This document shows, in pieces, positions 1-6,775 of a DNA stretch of 6,775 nt. Below the pieces are notes generated by a model. That model was not told the DNA's origin and ran no database searches. It saw only the letters and a program-made list of their open reading frames with translations. Made by a program: the position numbers and the translations under genes. The stretch comes from Elusimicrobiota bacterium (GTDB taxonomy: Bacteria > Elusimicrobiota > Elusimicrobia > FEN-1173): assembly GCA_016207625.1 (NCBI GenBank), contig JACQPF010000109.1:1-6775 (forward strand). The letters are read 5' to 3'. The stretch's first letter is position 1; every line of letters starts with the position of its first letter.

Positions 1-975
1 GCCGCCGACGGCACCGCCACCATTTCCCGTTCCACGGGCCTCACCTTGAACAAGAACGGCCAGGTCGAAAGCCAATCCATGGCCTTCACCCAAATCACGC
101 AAAAAGGAAACGATTCCCTCGTCCGCAACTACACGCAAAAAACGGAAGGGCAAACCTACAACTCCTCCGGACAAGTGACCGGCTACAAACGCACCACGGC
201 CGAGGGTGAGATGGTTTCCGGGCTAGCGCCCTCCAACCATTTCCTCGCCTCCCCCGGCTCGGTCAAGTTCACCGTCGAAACCCTGAAAGAGGCGGCCTAC
301 AACGCCCAACAGCAAATGGTGTCAAGCCGCACGGAAACCGCCGAAACCATCGCGGGCGTGGCCCAGCCTGTTCGCACCTCGATTTTGACGGATGCCGCCT
401 ACAACAAGGCGGGCCAAATGGAAAGCGGCACGCAGGCCACCATCCAAGGCCAGGAGGTGAGCCTCTCCCAGTTCTCCAACAACCGCTACAACGCCGATGG
501 CCAGCTTGTTTTCAGCGCCGGCGCCAACGCCCGGGCCACGCTTGATGAGTGGAACAAGGAGGGAGCAAACCTCCTGAAGGGCCCCAAGGCTTCCACCGCA
601 TTCACATGGAACAAAGCTTTCAACATCCGGGGAGATGTGACCCAATCCCTCAAGCTCACCGAACAGAAGCTCTTTGCCGGCGGCGTCGTCTCAGGCCTAA
701 AGAAAACTCTGGAGTCCACCACCAACACCTATTTCGCCGACGGGCGGCTGAAATCCAGCACCACGAAGGTGCGGGAATCCAGCATGGGGCTCATCGACGG
801 CGCCTACCGGAGCCTCGCCAAGGCCTATGCGTCCACAACCGAATTTGAGGAGTATTCCAAAGACGGCAAGGTCCTGAAACAAAGGAACATTTACACCGAC
901 GACGCCGGGAACGAAACGGAGACTTGGGACGAAAAGCCCCGTCGATACGACGCCAACGGCAACCTGGTCGAAACG
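1..975 (+). repeat. Degenerate YD-type repeats, first block
   Basis: Eight repeat anchors can be read at residues 16, 53, 100, 134, 163, 244, 285 and 316. Examples are TYNSSGQVTGYKRTT, AAYNKAGQMESG, NRYNADGQLVFS, TYFADGRLKSSTT and RRYDANGNLVETT. The pattern is aromatic, D/N, two residues, G, Q/R/K/N, hydrophobic. The anchor at residue 100 lacks the Gly. Spacing is irregular (29-81 residues), and the 81-residue gap between 163 and 244 holds a Lys-rich stretch without a clear anchor. At DNA level the units have diverged; I see no long exact repeats. Confidence 0.75.
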
Positions 976-3900
976 ACGGTGAAAACCAAGGACCCGGACG
1001 GCAACGAAACCGAAACCACTTGGAAGGCCGCGCTTGGGAAAAACGGCAACGCCGTTTTGGACGCCCAGGGCCAGCCCCTCGCCGCCAGCCGCGTGACAAT
1101 AGATGGGGACATCACCACAACGGAGACCTACACCGGCGCGGTGGAAACGGACGCCTTCGGCCGCGTTCTCTCCCAAGGCATGAGGGTGGAAAAAACCGGC
1201 GCCGGGCGCGCCGAAGCCTATGAGACCACCCAGAAATACACCTATGACATCTTCGGCCAGGTGAAGTCCTCCAAAACCATCACAGCCAAGGCCGGCCCGG
1301 ATGGCATTACGGTGAGGAATGAGGACGAAGCCCTTTACGTTTACGACGGCAAAGGCCGCGCCGTCAGAACCGAAACCAAGGGCCGGGAAGTGACTCGCGA
1401 CGCTTCCGGCAAGGAAACGGTGAAACCCTATTTCTCCGTGCGGGATGTTCTGACGTTCGACAGCCGCAACCGGGTTCTGCGTGAAGCCGTCACCACCAAA
1501 AAGGACGACTCGCCCTCGGACCGGCGCGTGTCCCTCGCGGACATCAAATACAACTCCAAAGGCCAGGTGACGGATTCCAAAGACCTGGTGCGTAACTACG
1601 GCACCGCCTCCGATGGCGCTATTTTAAACAAATACTCTGTGCAAACCTTGAAAGACGCCGAATACGACCTCTTCGGACGGCAGGTCTCATACACCTCCAT
1701 CACCGAAAGCGGCACCCTGGTCAGCACGCAGAAGGCCTCCGGCATCAAATACGACGCCATGGGCCGCATGACGGACATCACGACGGAAAGCTCGGAGGCC
1801 CAGGTTGGAGGTGCGGTCTTCAGCACGTCTAAGACTGTTCAGTCCGGAATGAAATACGACGCCGCCGGCAACCTCGTGGATTACGAGAAGGAAGTGACCG
1901 CCAACGGCTCGACGAAGGTCTTCAAACCGGTCCTGGCCGAATACGACCACCTGGGCCGGGCGGTGAACTTCCTGGAGTTCGTGCAGGACAAAGCCACCGG
2001 CGAAACCAGCGTTTCGGGCGTGGTGGGGGCGGAGTTCAACGAGCTGGGCCAGCAGGTGCTGGGCTTCAACGTCAGCGCGCAAGCCCCTGAAGACGTTCTG
2101 ACGAATAAGGGAACGATGGACGCTTTGAAAGACAATGTCCTGGCCGGGGCCTTCGGCGAGCAAGTCTACTTCCGGGACGTTGTGGAAGTGATCAAAAGGG
2201 CCCCTGCCCACCGTCAGGGATTTTTCCAGCGCATGAAAAACGTGACGCGCATTGTGCGGATCGCCACCGGCGCGAAGGAGCCGGGCGAGGTGGCGAAGTC
2301 GCTGGGGCTGGAAAAGGTGTCCGTCAGCACGGCACTGGAGCGGAACCGCTACGACACCCAGGGCCGCCTGGTTTACAGCCGCACCCGAAACGACGAAGCC
2401 GCCTGGAACCGGGCCGGCAAAAAGGACGTCTTCAACTTCGGCAACGACAAAGCCAAAGCCGAAGAGAAGATGAAGGCGCTGGAAAACGCCGGCTACAAAG
2501 CGGAGCTGAACGTCAAAGAAGAGCCCATTTACCAGGAATCCTGCGACGAGTTCACCGGCGAAAACTGCACCAAAGTCCAGGTGGGCACCAAGATCGTGGA
2601 CGTGGAAGTCACCGGGTTCAAGGAATTCGACGAGAGGCACACGGAAACCACCACGCAGACCCTGTTCTTCGACGCCCTGAACCGTCCCGTTCAGCAGATG
2701 ATGTCCACCAAGGACGGTTCCACAAAAACAAGCGAGCTCCGCACCCTGACATATAACCCTCAGGGCCAACCGGACAAGATTTACCGCAGCGTGACTGAAA
2801 AAGGCGTGAGCGCCGACGGCCGCGCCTATTCCAAAAACTACCTGCAGGACCAGGCCTTCACCTACGACTGCGCTAGCGAGAAGTGCCGTGGGGGAACGGC
2901 CAACGCCAATGGCCGGGTGACGAGCGAAAGCTTCCGCACCTACAACGAATCCGGCCAGGTGGCGAAGGAGTCCACCCTCACCAACTCCAACATCGAATAC
3001 AACGCCAAAGGCGAGCGCGTGAGCTGGACGGAAAGCACATCATCAAACGCCCAACCGGGCTCGGTGAGCGAACGGAGGATCTCCAACGCCACATATGACC
3101 TTTTAGGCCGGCTGAACACCTACGACCAGGACGTCTACGAAAACAGCCGGCTTCTCTATACCGAACGCAACATCACAAACGCCTACGACAAGCGCGGCCG
3201 AACCATCCTCACCTCCGCCCAACGCAGTTGGGGCTCAACCCAGGGTTCTTCCGGCCTCTCAAGCTTCGACGAATCCTGGACCAACGGCACCGTTCAAGTC
3301 ATCACCAGCTACGAATACGCCAACCCCAACTCCAACGCCATGACGGCCACAACCATCCGCGCCATAGGCACAGGCACCCACGCAGACGGAGCCATCCAGG
3401 CCCAGGGCATCAACTACACCTACACCCAAAGCAACTTCCAATACAACCGCCACGGCCAGATGACCGGCTACAGCCAGTCCGTCACCCAAATTGAACGTTA
3501 CACGGTCTATAAAGAAGTGATGAAAGGTGTTAAAAAGAAGGTTAAATCTAGTCAACGTGTAAGCATGAACACAACGGAGACTGAAGTCAGTGGAATCGAA
3601 TATGACCGCTATGGCAGGCAGGTTCACTCTGTATCCCGAAGCTATAGCCATGGAGCCAGGGCCGAAAATCGTACGGAAACATGGACTCGAAATTTCGATG
3701 AAAACGGGCGACCAAAGAACGTAGAGCGGACGACTTGGAGCAAGGCGCACATCCCTGCAAAAAAAGGAAGTTTCATGGCGCGGCTCGCCATCACTTTCCT
3801 TGTGCCCGGAGCATCCATGTTTTCTCATGAGCTTTTAACCGGGAAGGGGAACCTGACAGGTGGCAAATACATTGAGAGCTTCAACCATACAAAGCAGGTA

Positions 3901-6775
3901 ATGGCATATACGCCAGATGGACGTGTGGACGAGATCAAGACCAAGACGGACACATTGGAGAATAAGACAAAAGTAAAAGGAAAGAATCTTGGGGACCGGG
4001 TTTTGAAAACGGCGGATATCGTCGTGGCCGTCGTCGCCGCAGTTGTGGGCGTTTTCTTGCCGTTCGTAGGGGCGGCGATAATGTTGGCATGGAACATGGC
4101 GCGACAAGGCATCAGCACTCATGATCTGGGTTGGTTCGGTAAGAACAAAGATAGAGACGAGGCCAAGCGGAACGCTTACAACGTCTATTCCTCTGTCATA
4201 AATATGATACCTGGAGGAGGGATTGTCGGGGCAATAGCAAAAGCCGGTGCGAATATGGCGCTGGCGAAATCTTTTGGAGCAGATAAAAAGACAATGTGGC
4301 AAGTGGGCGCCATGAATGCCGCCAGCGGATTGATGAGTGGTGGTGGATCTGGCGGCGGGGGTAATCCCTATGCGGCGGCCATTGGTGAAATCGTCACTCA
4401 ACTTGGCGAAACGGGGAGTGAGAAACAGCGCAACACTTGGAGAGTTGTTGGTGGTTTTGCGAAGGGTGCAGGTGGAGGTAAAGGGACTCCCGAAGCCATC
4501 ACGAAAGGACTAATGAGCGCGGGTCAAACCTATGGATTCCAAGAATATTCCAAACGAAACAGCGCCAAAGGCGGAACAGAAGAGGAACAATTCCAGCGCG
4601 GCATGGTAAACTCGCAAGTCCAACAATTGGTGAGTTCCGTGATCAATAAAGTTTCCAAGGATATAGCGGACGCCGGACAAGCAAACGCAAGAGGACAGAC
4701 ACTCAGCGAATACCGAGAAAAACAAAATTCTTCCGGGAGTGGAAAAGAACCGTTTAAATGGACGAGTTTGTTTGGCAAGATGGGGAATGCTAAAAATCCA
4801 TTGGTATCCGGAATCGGAAGGGTTCTTTCCACCGTTGCATCTATTGTCGGCAAAATCGAATCTCCAACGAAGGCATTTGGCTCAAAACTTGCAGATTCAA
4901 TCTTCACTCCGAATACTAAGCAGTCCCCTCAAAAGCCTTCACATCAGGGACCGCAGCAGTTCCAACAAAATTCATTAAAGATGATCGTCCCCGGGGGGTT
5001 TCTTAGCGAAAGGCAGAAAACAAGAAAGACCGATGTGGCGAGCGCCGGGCTGATGGACACAGGCAGCGGTTATGGCAACACGCCCGATATACAGGCAATT
5101 AAGGCAGAGGTGAACAACGCCCTCGGAAGAGCCTCTAACGAAGAGGCTTTTGACTATAGAAGCGCCATCGGTCTTGACGAGCCCGAGGTCACTTTGGCAA
5201 GCGCTCTGGGAGCGATGCCTGGGCTAGATCTCTTCTCCGGATCTTCTCTTTCGTTGGGAGACGTTGATGTCTTTGGGATCGGGCTTGGGTTCACCTCGTC
5301 TGAAAACAAAAAATTGGATCAGAAGCCGAGCCTCTGGTCGCCCGTCCTCAAGGTAATGCCCTTCGGAGAACCTGCAGCCCAGAAGGTGTCGCAGTCTCTG
5401 GCTCATATCGGCCAAGCCTATCAAGAGGAAAAAGCGGCACAAGCCCAGGCGAAACTCATGGTGTGGGGAGAGGAATTTGGAAGCGTCGTGGGTGAGAAGC
5501 TGGCCAAAGCCGAAAAAGGATTAGCGGTCTCAATGAAGAGTTATGAAGCCTTCGTAGCGTCGGCGGAAGAAGGAAAGAACGCCGTTAGGGAAGTGAAGGC
5601 GCTGATTAAAGGCGGCAACTTTGAGGCCATCAACGCAAAGGGACTTGAGTTGTCCAAAGCGGACGCGGATTCCTGGGCCGGTTACACGAAAAACCTTGCA
5701 CAGGTGAAAGATCTCCTCTCTGCGGGGAAATATCAAGAGGCGTACGATCTCGCCTTGAAGAGCGAAAATGACTTCCTCGAGGCCCGAAAAGAAGTCACGC
5801 TCTTTCAGCTTGAAAAAATGAGCCTCGAAGTCCAGCAGGCCTCAATAGACATGGCATCGGGAACGATCGAGGCCAAACTCATGTCCGAGTTGGGAAAAGC
5901 CCTGACCGAAGCCCAAACGGCGGTCAAGTTGTCGGACAAGGACGGCGTGGGGGAAGCGCTGGCCCGGTTGGATAACGCGGGGCATGCGTTTGACACAGCC
6001 GTCAAGGCTCTCACCAAGGGCGACATGAAAAGCGCCGCGGCGGCCCTCAGCGGATGGATGGGGGTCGATATCGGCTTCGACAAGAACATGCCCGGAAAAA
6101 TCTCGGGCGCTTTGACGAAGCTCGGGAAGGGATTTTTAGCGAAGAGCATGGAGGCCTTGACCGGGTTTGGGTTCCTTGAGAAAACCGGCCATGGGTTTGA
6201 GACGAAGCTGGCCGTGATGCAAGGGCGGGTAGAAGACATGTCCCGGGCCTTGGCGCTTTTGGGGAAAGGCGAAAACGCGCTGAAGAAAGTCGGTATTCCT
6301 CCGGCCGATGCATTGAAGCTGGCCAAGGGGGCTGTGGATGGCGCCACGCGGTTGTCTCTTGACGAAGGCCTCACGGCAACGCAAAAACGCCTAGCGGCGA
6401 CCCGGCCGGATGCCGCGACAAAAATGGCGGCATCGGCTGTGGAGACGCACAATGCGGAGTTCAATTTATTGATCGACCGGCTTTCGGCCGCGGTGGATAG
6501 CAGGTCGGTTGCCGGGGTTGAATATGTCAGCGAGCAGCTGAACGTGTTTGCCGTTCGGGCGGCGGTATATGATTTTGGAGCGCAAGTGCTTATGACCCGG
6601 GCCGAAAGCCGCGATACTGCCGGCGGACAGGTGGGGCGATTCCTCTTGGGAAGCAAGGACCTGGATTCGCGGACAGATAACGCGGCACAGGCCGTTTTCC
6701 AGAATGGGAGGTGGGACCGGGCGCAGGAGTTCGGATCCCTCATGGCGGAACATAGCGAACGGACCGCCTTTGGCC
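1..6775 (+). CDS. Giant multi-domain YD-repeat surface/secreted protein, partial at both ends
   Basis: Frame +1 is open across the entire window: 2258 codons with no stop, no start that can be assigned, and both ends truncated. The order seen is a degenerate YD-type repeat array (residues 1-1320) with two inserts, a hydrophobic segment (1338-1366), a Gly-rich region, a Gln/Pro linker, and a long Ala-rich helical region (about 1780 to the end). No catalytic motif is recognised. The protein has only four Cys, in two close pairs, which fits a protein folded outside the cytoplasm. YD repeats are known to build beta-rich shells or rods in Rhs, Tc-toxin and teneurin proteins, but the conserved Rhs core-end motif (DPxG type after RYYD) is not seen. 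A giant exported adhesin or toxin-delivery protein is an inference. Codon use changes sharply inside the gene near base 3487. Confidence is high for coding, low for function and lineage (Omnitrophota-like giant gene suspected). Confidence 0.93.
1120..2076 (+). repeat. YD-type repeats, most regular block
   Basis: Ten anchors occur at residues 383, 415, 448, 486, 517, 555, 584, 619, 648 and 679, spaced 29-38 residues apart. Examples are YTYDIFGQVKSS, AEYDLFGRQVSYTSIT, IKYDAMGRMTDITTE, MKYDAAGNLVDYEKE and AEYDHLGRAVNF. Each YDxxGR turn is followed by a Thr/Ser/Glu/Lys-rich strand-like stretch, often containing a small turn such as ESG, ANG or ATG, then a second strand leading into the next YD. 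This suggests two or more beta strands per unit. Unit length exceeds that of the classic YD repeat of about 20 residues. Residue 486 has F for Y, and N replaces the Gly at 490. Confidence 0.82.
2077..2340 (+). other. Non-repeat, helix-prone basic insert in the repeat array
   Basis: Residues 693-780 carry no YD anchor and separate the anchors at 679 and 784. The composition switches from Thr/Ser/Gly beta type to helix-prone text such as TMDALKDNVLAGAFGE and FRDVVEVIKRAPAHRQGF. The basic patch RMKNVTRIVRIATGAKE follows. I do not recognise a family. It may be a small folded domain projecting from the repeat scaffold. The reading frame and C-ending codon use are continuous with the flanks, so this is not a recent insertion. 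Confidence 0.55.
2350..2394 (+). repeat. Single YD-type repeat between two inserts
   Basis: Residues 784-798 read YDTQGRLVYSRTRND, a canonical YDxxGR unit. It lies 105 residues after the previous anchor (679) and 106 before the next (890), so one repeat is held between two inserts of nearly equal length. Confidence 0.75.
2395..2658 (+). other. Second insert, with a CX7C cysteine pair
   Basis: Residues 799-886 interrupt the repeats. The first half is a charged helix-like stretch (NDKAKAEEKMKALENAGYKA). The second half looks like a beta hairpin: CDEFTGENC, with Cys 848 and Cys 856, then KVQVGTKIVDVEVTGF. The close pair bracketing a turn looks like a disulfide-locked hairpin, which is an inference. 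The helix followed by strands ending NAGYKAEL somewhat resembles small alpha/beta modules, but I cannot assign a family. Confidence 0.55.
2659..3486 (+). repeat. YD-type repeats, third block (end of the C-ending-codon zone)
   Basis: Nine anchors lie at residues 890, 918, 955, 981, 1000, 1032, 1062, about 1106 (irregular) and 1148. Examples are TLFFDALNRPVQQM, LTYNPQGQPDKIY, TYNESGQVAKES, IEYNAKGERVSW, ATYDLLGRLNTYD, NAYDKRGRTIL and FQYNRHGQMTGYS. The unit at 955 is irregular, with YDCASEKC in place of YDxxGR, and brings in the second cysteine pair (Cys 957 and Cys 962). Between 1065 and 1145 the units stretch out and become Ser/Thr/Asn-rich. C-ending codons are extreme at the end: 15 of 20 in bases 3421-3480. 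Confidence 0.78.
3487..3966 (+). repeat. Last YD-type repeats, in AT-richer sequence
   Basis: Three more anchors at residues 1201 (IEYDRYGRQVHSVSRSY), 1232 (RNFDENGRPKNVERTTW) and 1303 (MAYTPDGRVDEIKTKT) show the array continuing past the change in codon use. The stretch before 1201 is Lys/Val-rich (KGVKKKVKSSQRV). Residues 1252-1282, between the second and third anchors, include a moderately hydrophobic piece (FMARLAITFLVPGASMF). This block joins the repeat scaffold to the hydrophobic segment that follows. Confidence 0.7.
4012..4098 (+). other. Hydrophobic, probable membrane-inserting segment
   Basis: Residues 1338-1366 contain the stretch VVAVVAAVVGVFLPFVGAAI followed by MLAWNMA. It is long enough to span a bilayer once, or to form a tight hairpin broken at LPF. 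It is preceded by a Lys-rich stretch (residues 1314-1336). It sits just after the last YD repeat, the place where polymorphic toxins and Rhs proteins often carry a hydrophobic translocation or pretoxin region. That parallel is positional only; no named pretoxin family is recognised. Confidence 0.7.
4201..4500 (+). other. Gly/Ala-rich flexible region with GGGSGGGG tract
   Basis: Residues 1401-1500 are rich in small residues: NMIPGGGIVGAIAKAGANMA, then SGLMSGGGSGGGGNPYAAA with the Gly tract at 1447-1454, and GGFAKGAGGGKGTPEA. The first part is also weakly hydrophobic and could be a second membrane-associated helix. The tract looks like a natural flexible linker between the hydrophobic segment and the downstream helical part. 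Confidence 0.6.
4801..4980 (+). other. Amphipathic helix followed by Gln/Pro-rich linker
   Basis: Residues 1601-1620 (LVSGIGRVLSTVASIVGKIE) look like an amphipathic or weakly membrane-seeking helix. Residues 1641-1660 (QSPQKPSHQGPQQFQQNSLK) are a low-complexity, Gln/Pro/Ser-rich linker. Together they separate the Gly-rich region from the C-terminal part and probably mark a domain boundary. Confidence 0.5.
4981..5340 (+). other. Unrecognised region between linker and helical domain
   Basis: Residues 1661-1780 start basic (SERQKTRKTD), then run through a Gly/Ser/Asp-rich stretch (LMDTGSGYGNTPD) and a hydrophobic, Gly/Leu/Ser-rich part (LDLFSGSSLSLGDVDVFGIG). I recognise no family or active-site motif. 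The base composition moves back from AT-richer towards GC-richer across this stretch. Confidence 0.4.
5341..6775 (+). other. Long Ala/Lys/Glu-rich all-helical region with TPR-like motifs, continues past the window
   Basis: Residues 1781-2258 are dominated by Ala, Leu, Lys and Glu in helical spacing, with few Pro and no Cys. Weak helical-hairpin motifs of the form hhxxGxhxxAxxh recur: LIKGGNFEAINAKGLELSK (1868-1886), LLSAGKYQEAYDLALKSE (1905-1922), LTKGDMKSAAAALSGWM (2004-2020) and VFQNGRWDRAQEFGSLMAE (2232-2250). The second and last are close to the first helix and turn of TPR-like repeats. Other stretches such as LEKMSLEVQQASIDMASG look like coiled coil. A rod-like or protein-binding role is inferred. 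Codons here tend to end in G, unlike the first 3.4 kb. Confidence 0.6.

Larger units (their letters stand above)
3487..5040 (+). other. AT-richer, compositionally distinct segment of the gene
   Basis: From about base 3487 the codon preference changes abruptly within the open frame. C-ending codons fall from 15 of 20 (bases 3421-3480) to 4 of 20 in each of the next two 20-codon lines. ATA, AGA, AGG, GGA and T-ending codons become common. Hand counts of GC in single 60-base lines are 40 at 2341, 25 at 3541, 27 at 4621 and 25 at 4861. The far edge is gradual, around 5000-5400. This suggests a module with a different history, placed in frame. No inverted repeats, target duplication or recombinase gene is seen at the edge. 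Confidence 0.65.

Noticed and set aside
697..1176. Minus-strand open frame of 159 codons
   Set aside because: Its Gly/Val/Phe-rich product is the reverse-complement shadow of Thr/Lys/Asn-rich repeats. No ribosome site or domain supports it.
1687..2769. Minus-strand open frame of 360 codons
   Set aside because: It lies opposite the most C-ending part of the + strand gene, where stops are rare on the reverse strand. Its product is rich in His, Val, Phe and Gly with no recognisable domain, and the + frame has coherent repeats.
3259..3828. Minus-strand open frame of 189 codons
   Set aside because: It crosses the composition boundary, shows no domain, and is opposite clear YD-type repeats on the + strand.
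1..3966. CRISPR array or nucleotide-level tandem repeat
   Set aside because: Periodicity exists only at protein level. Units vary in length and DNA sequence, and no identical direct repeats with spacers are seen.
1..3966. Canonical Rhs core protein
   Set aside because: The conserved Rhs core-end motif with its DPxG element is missing, repeat units are longer than classic, and the protein continues for nearly 1000 residues after the repeats.
4211..4260. GGAGG-like sequence as an internal ribosome binding site
   Set aside because: It encodes the Gly-rich PGGGI stretch, and the next in-frame ATG (4255) is too far away. The upstream frame is uninterrupted, so no internal start is needed.
3487..5040. 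Insertion sequence or integrated element causing the composition change
   Set aside because: No transposase or integrase, no terminal inverted repeats and no target duplication are visible, and the reading frame continues through both edges.
5805..6743. Minus-strand open frame of 312 codons
   Set aside because: The product is Ser/Ala/Pro/Arg-rich and low in information, typical of a shadow of an Ala/Lys/Glu-rich helical gene on the other strand.

Overview
The whole window is the interior of one very large protein-coding gene on the + strand. Reading frame +1 (first codon at base 1) has no stop codon from the first base to the last, giving 2258 complete codons plus one extra base. Neither the start nor the end of the gene lies in the window. 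There is no intergenic DNA, RNA gene, promoter, terminator or mobile element that I can support. The long open frames on the minus strand are shadows of this gene.

Residue numbers below count from base 1. Residues 1-1320 hold about 30 degenerate YD-type repeats: an aromatic residue, D or N, two variable residues, G, R or Q, then a Thr/Ser/Glu/Lys-rich beta-like stretch. These are related in style to Rhs/YD repeats, but the units are usually 28-40 residues long. Two non-repeat inserts (about residues 693-780 and 799-886) interrupt the array. All four cysteines of the window lie in two close pairs in and just after the second insert. From about residue 1321 the protein changes character: a strongly hydrophobic segment (about 1338-1366), a Gly-rich region with a GGGSGGGG tract, a Gln/Pro-rich linker (about 1641-1660), an unrecognised globular-looking stretch, and then a long Ala/Lys/Glu-rich, apparently all-helical region that runs off the window. 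That last part contains weak TPR-like helical motifs.

Base composition is mosaic within the single frame. Up to about base 3486 codons overwhelmingly end in C. From about 3487 to about 5000 the sequence is AT-richer and uses ATA, AGA/AGG and T- or A-ending codons. Towards the end it is GC-rich again, but with G-ending codons. The first boundary falls inside the repeat array, which resembles the GC-rich core and AT-rich extension layout of Rhs elements. The canonical Rhs core-end motif is not present here.

Organism: a bacterium with moderately high GC. Giant open frames with repeats of this kind are known from Omnitrophota and, less often, from other large-genome or predatory lineages. I offer Omnitrophota only as a low-confidence inference. 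The likely role is a giant surface or secreted protein (adhesin, predation or toxin-delivery type), inferred from architecture and not from any recognised catalytic domain.
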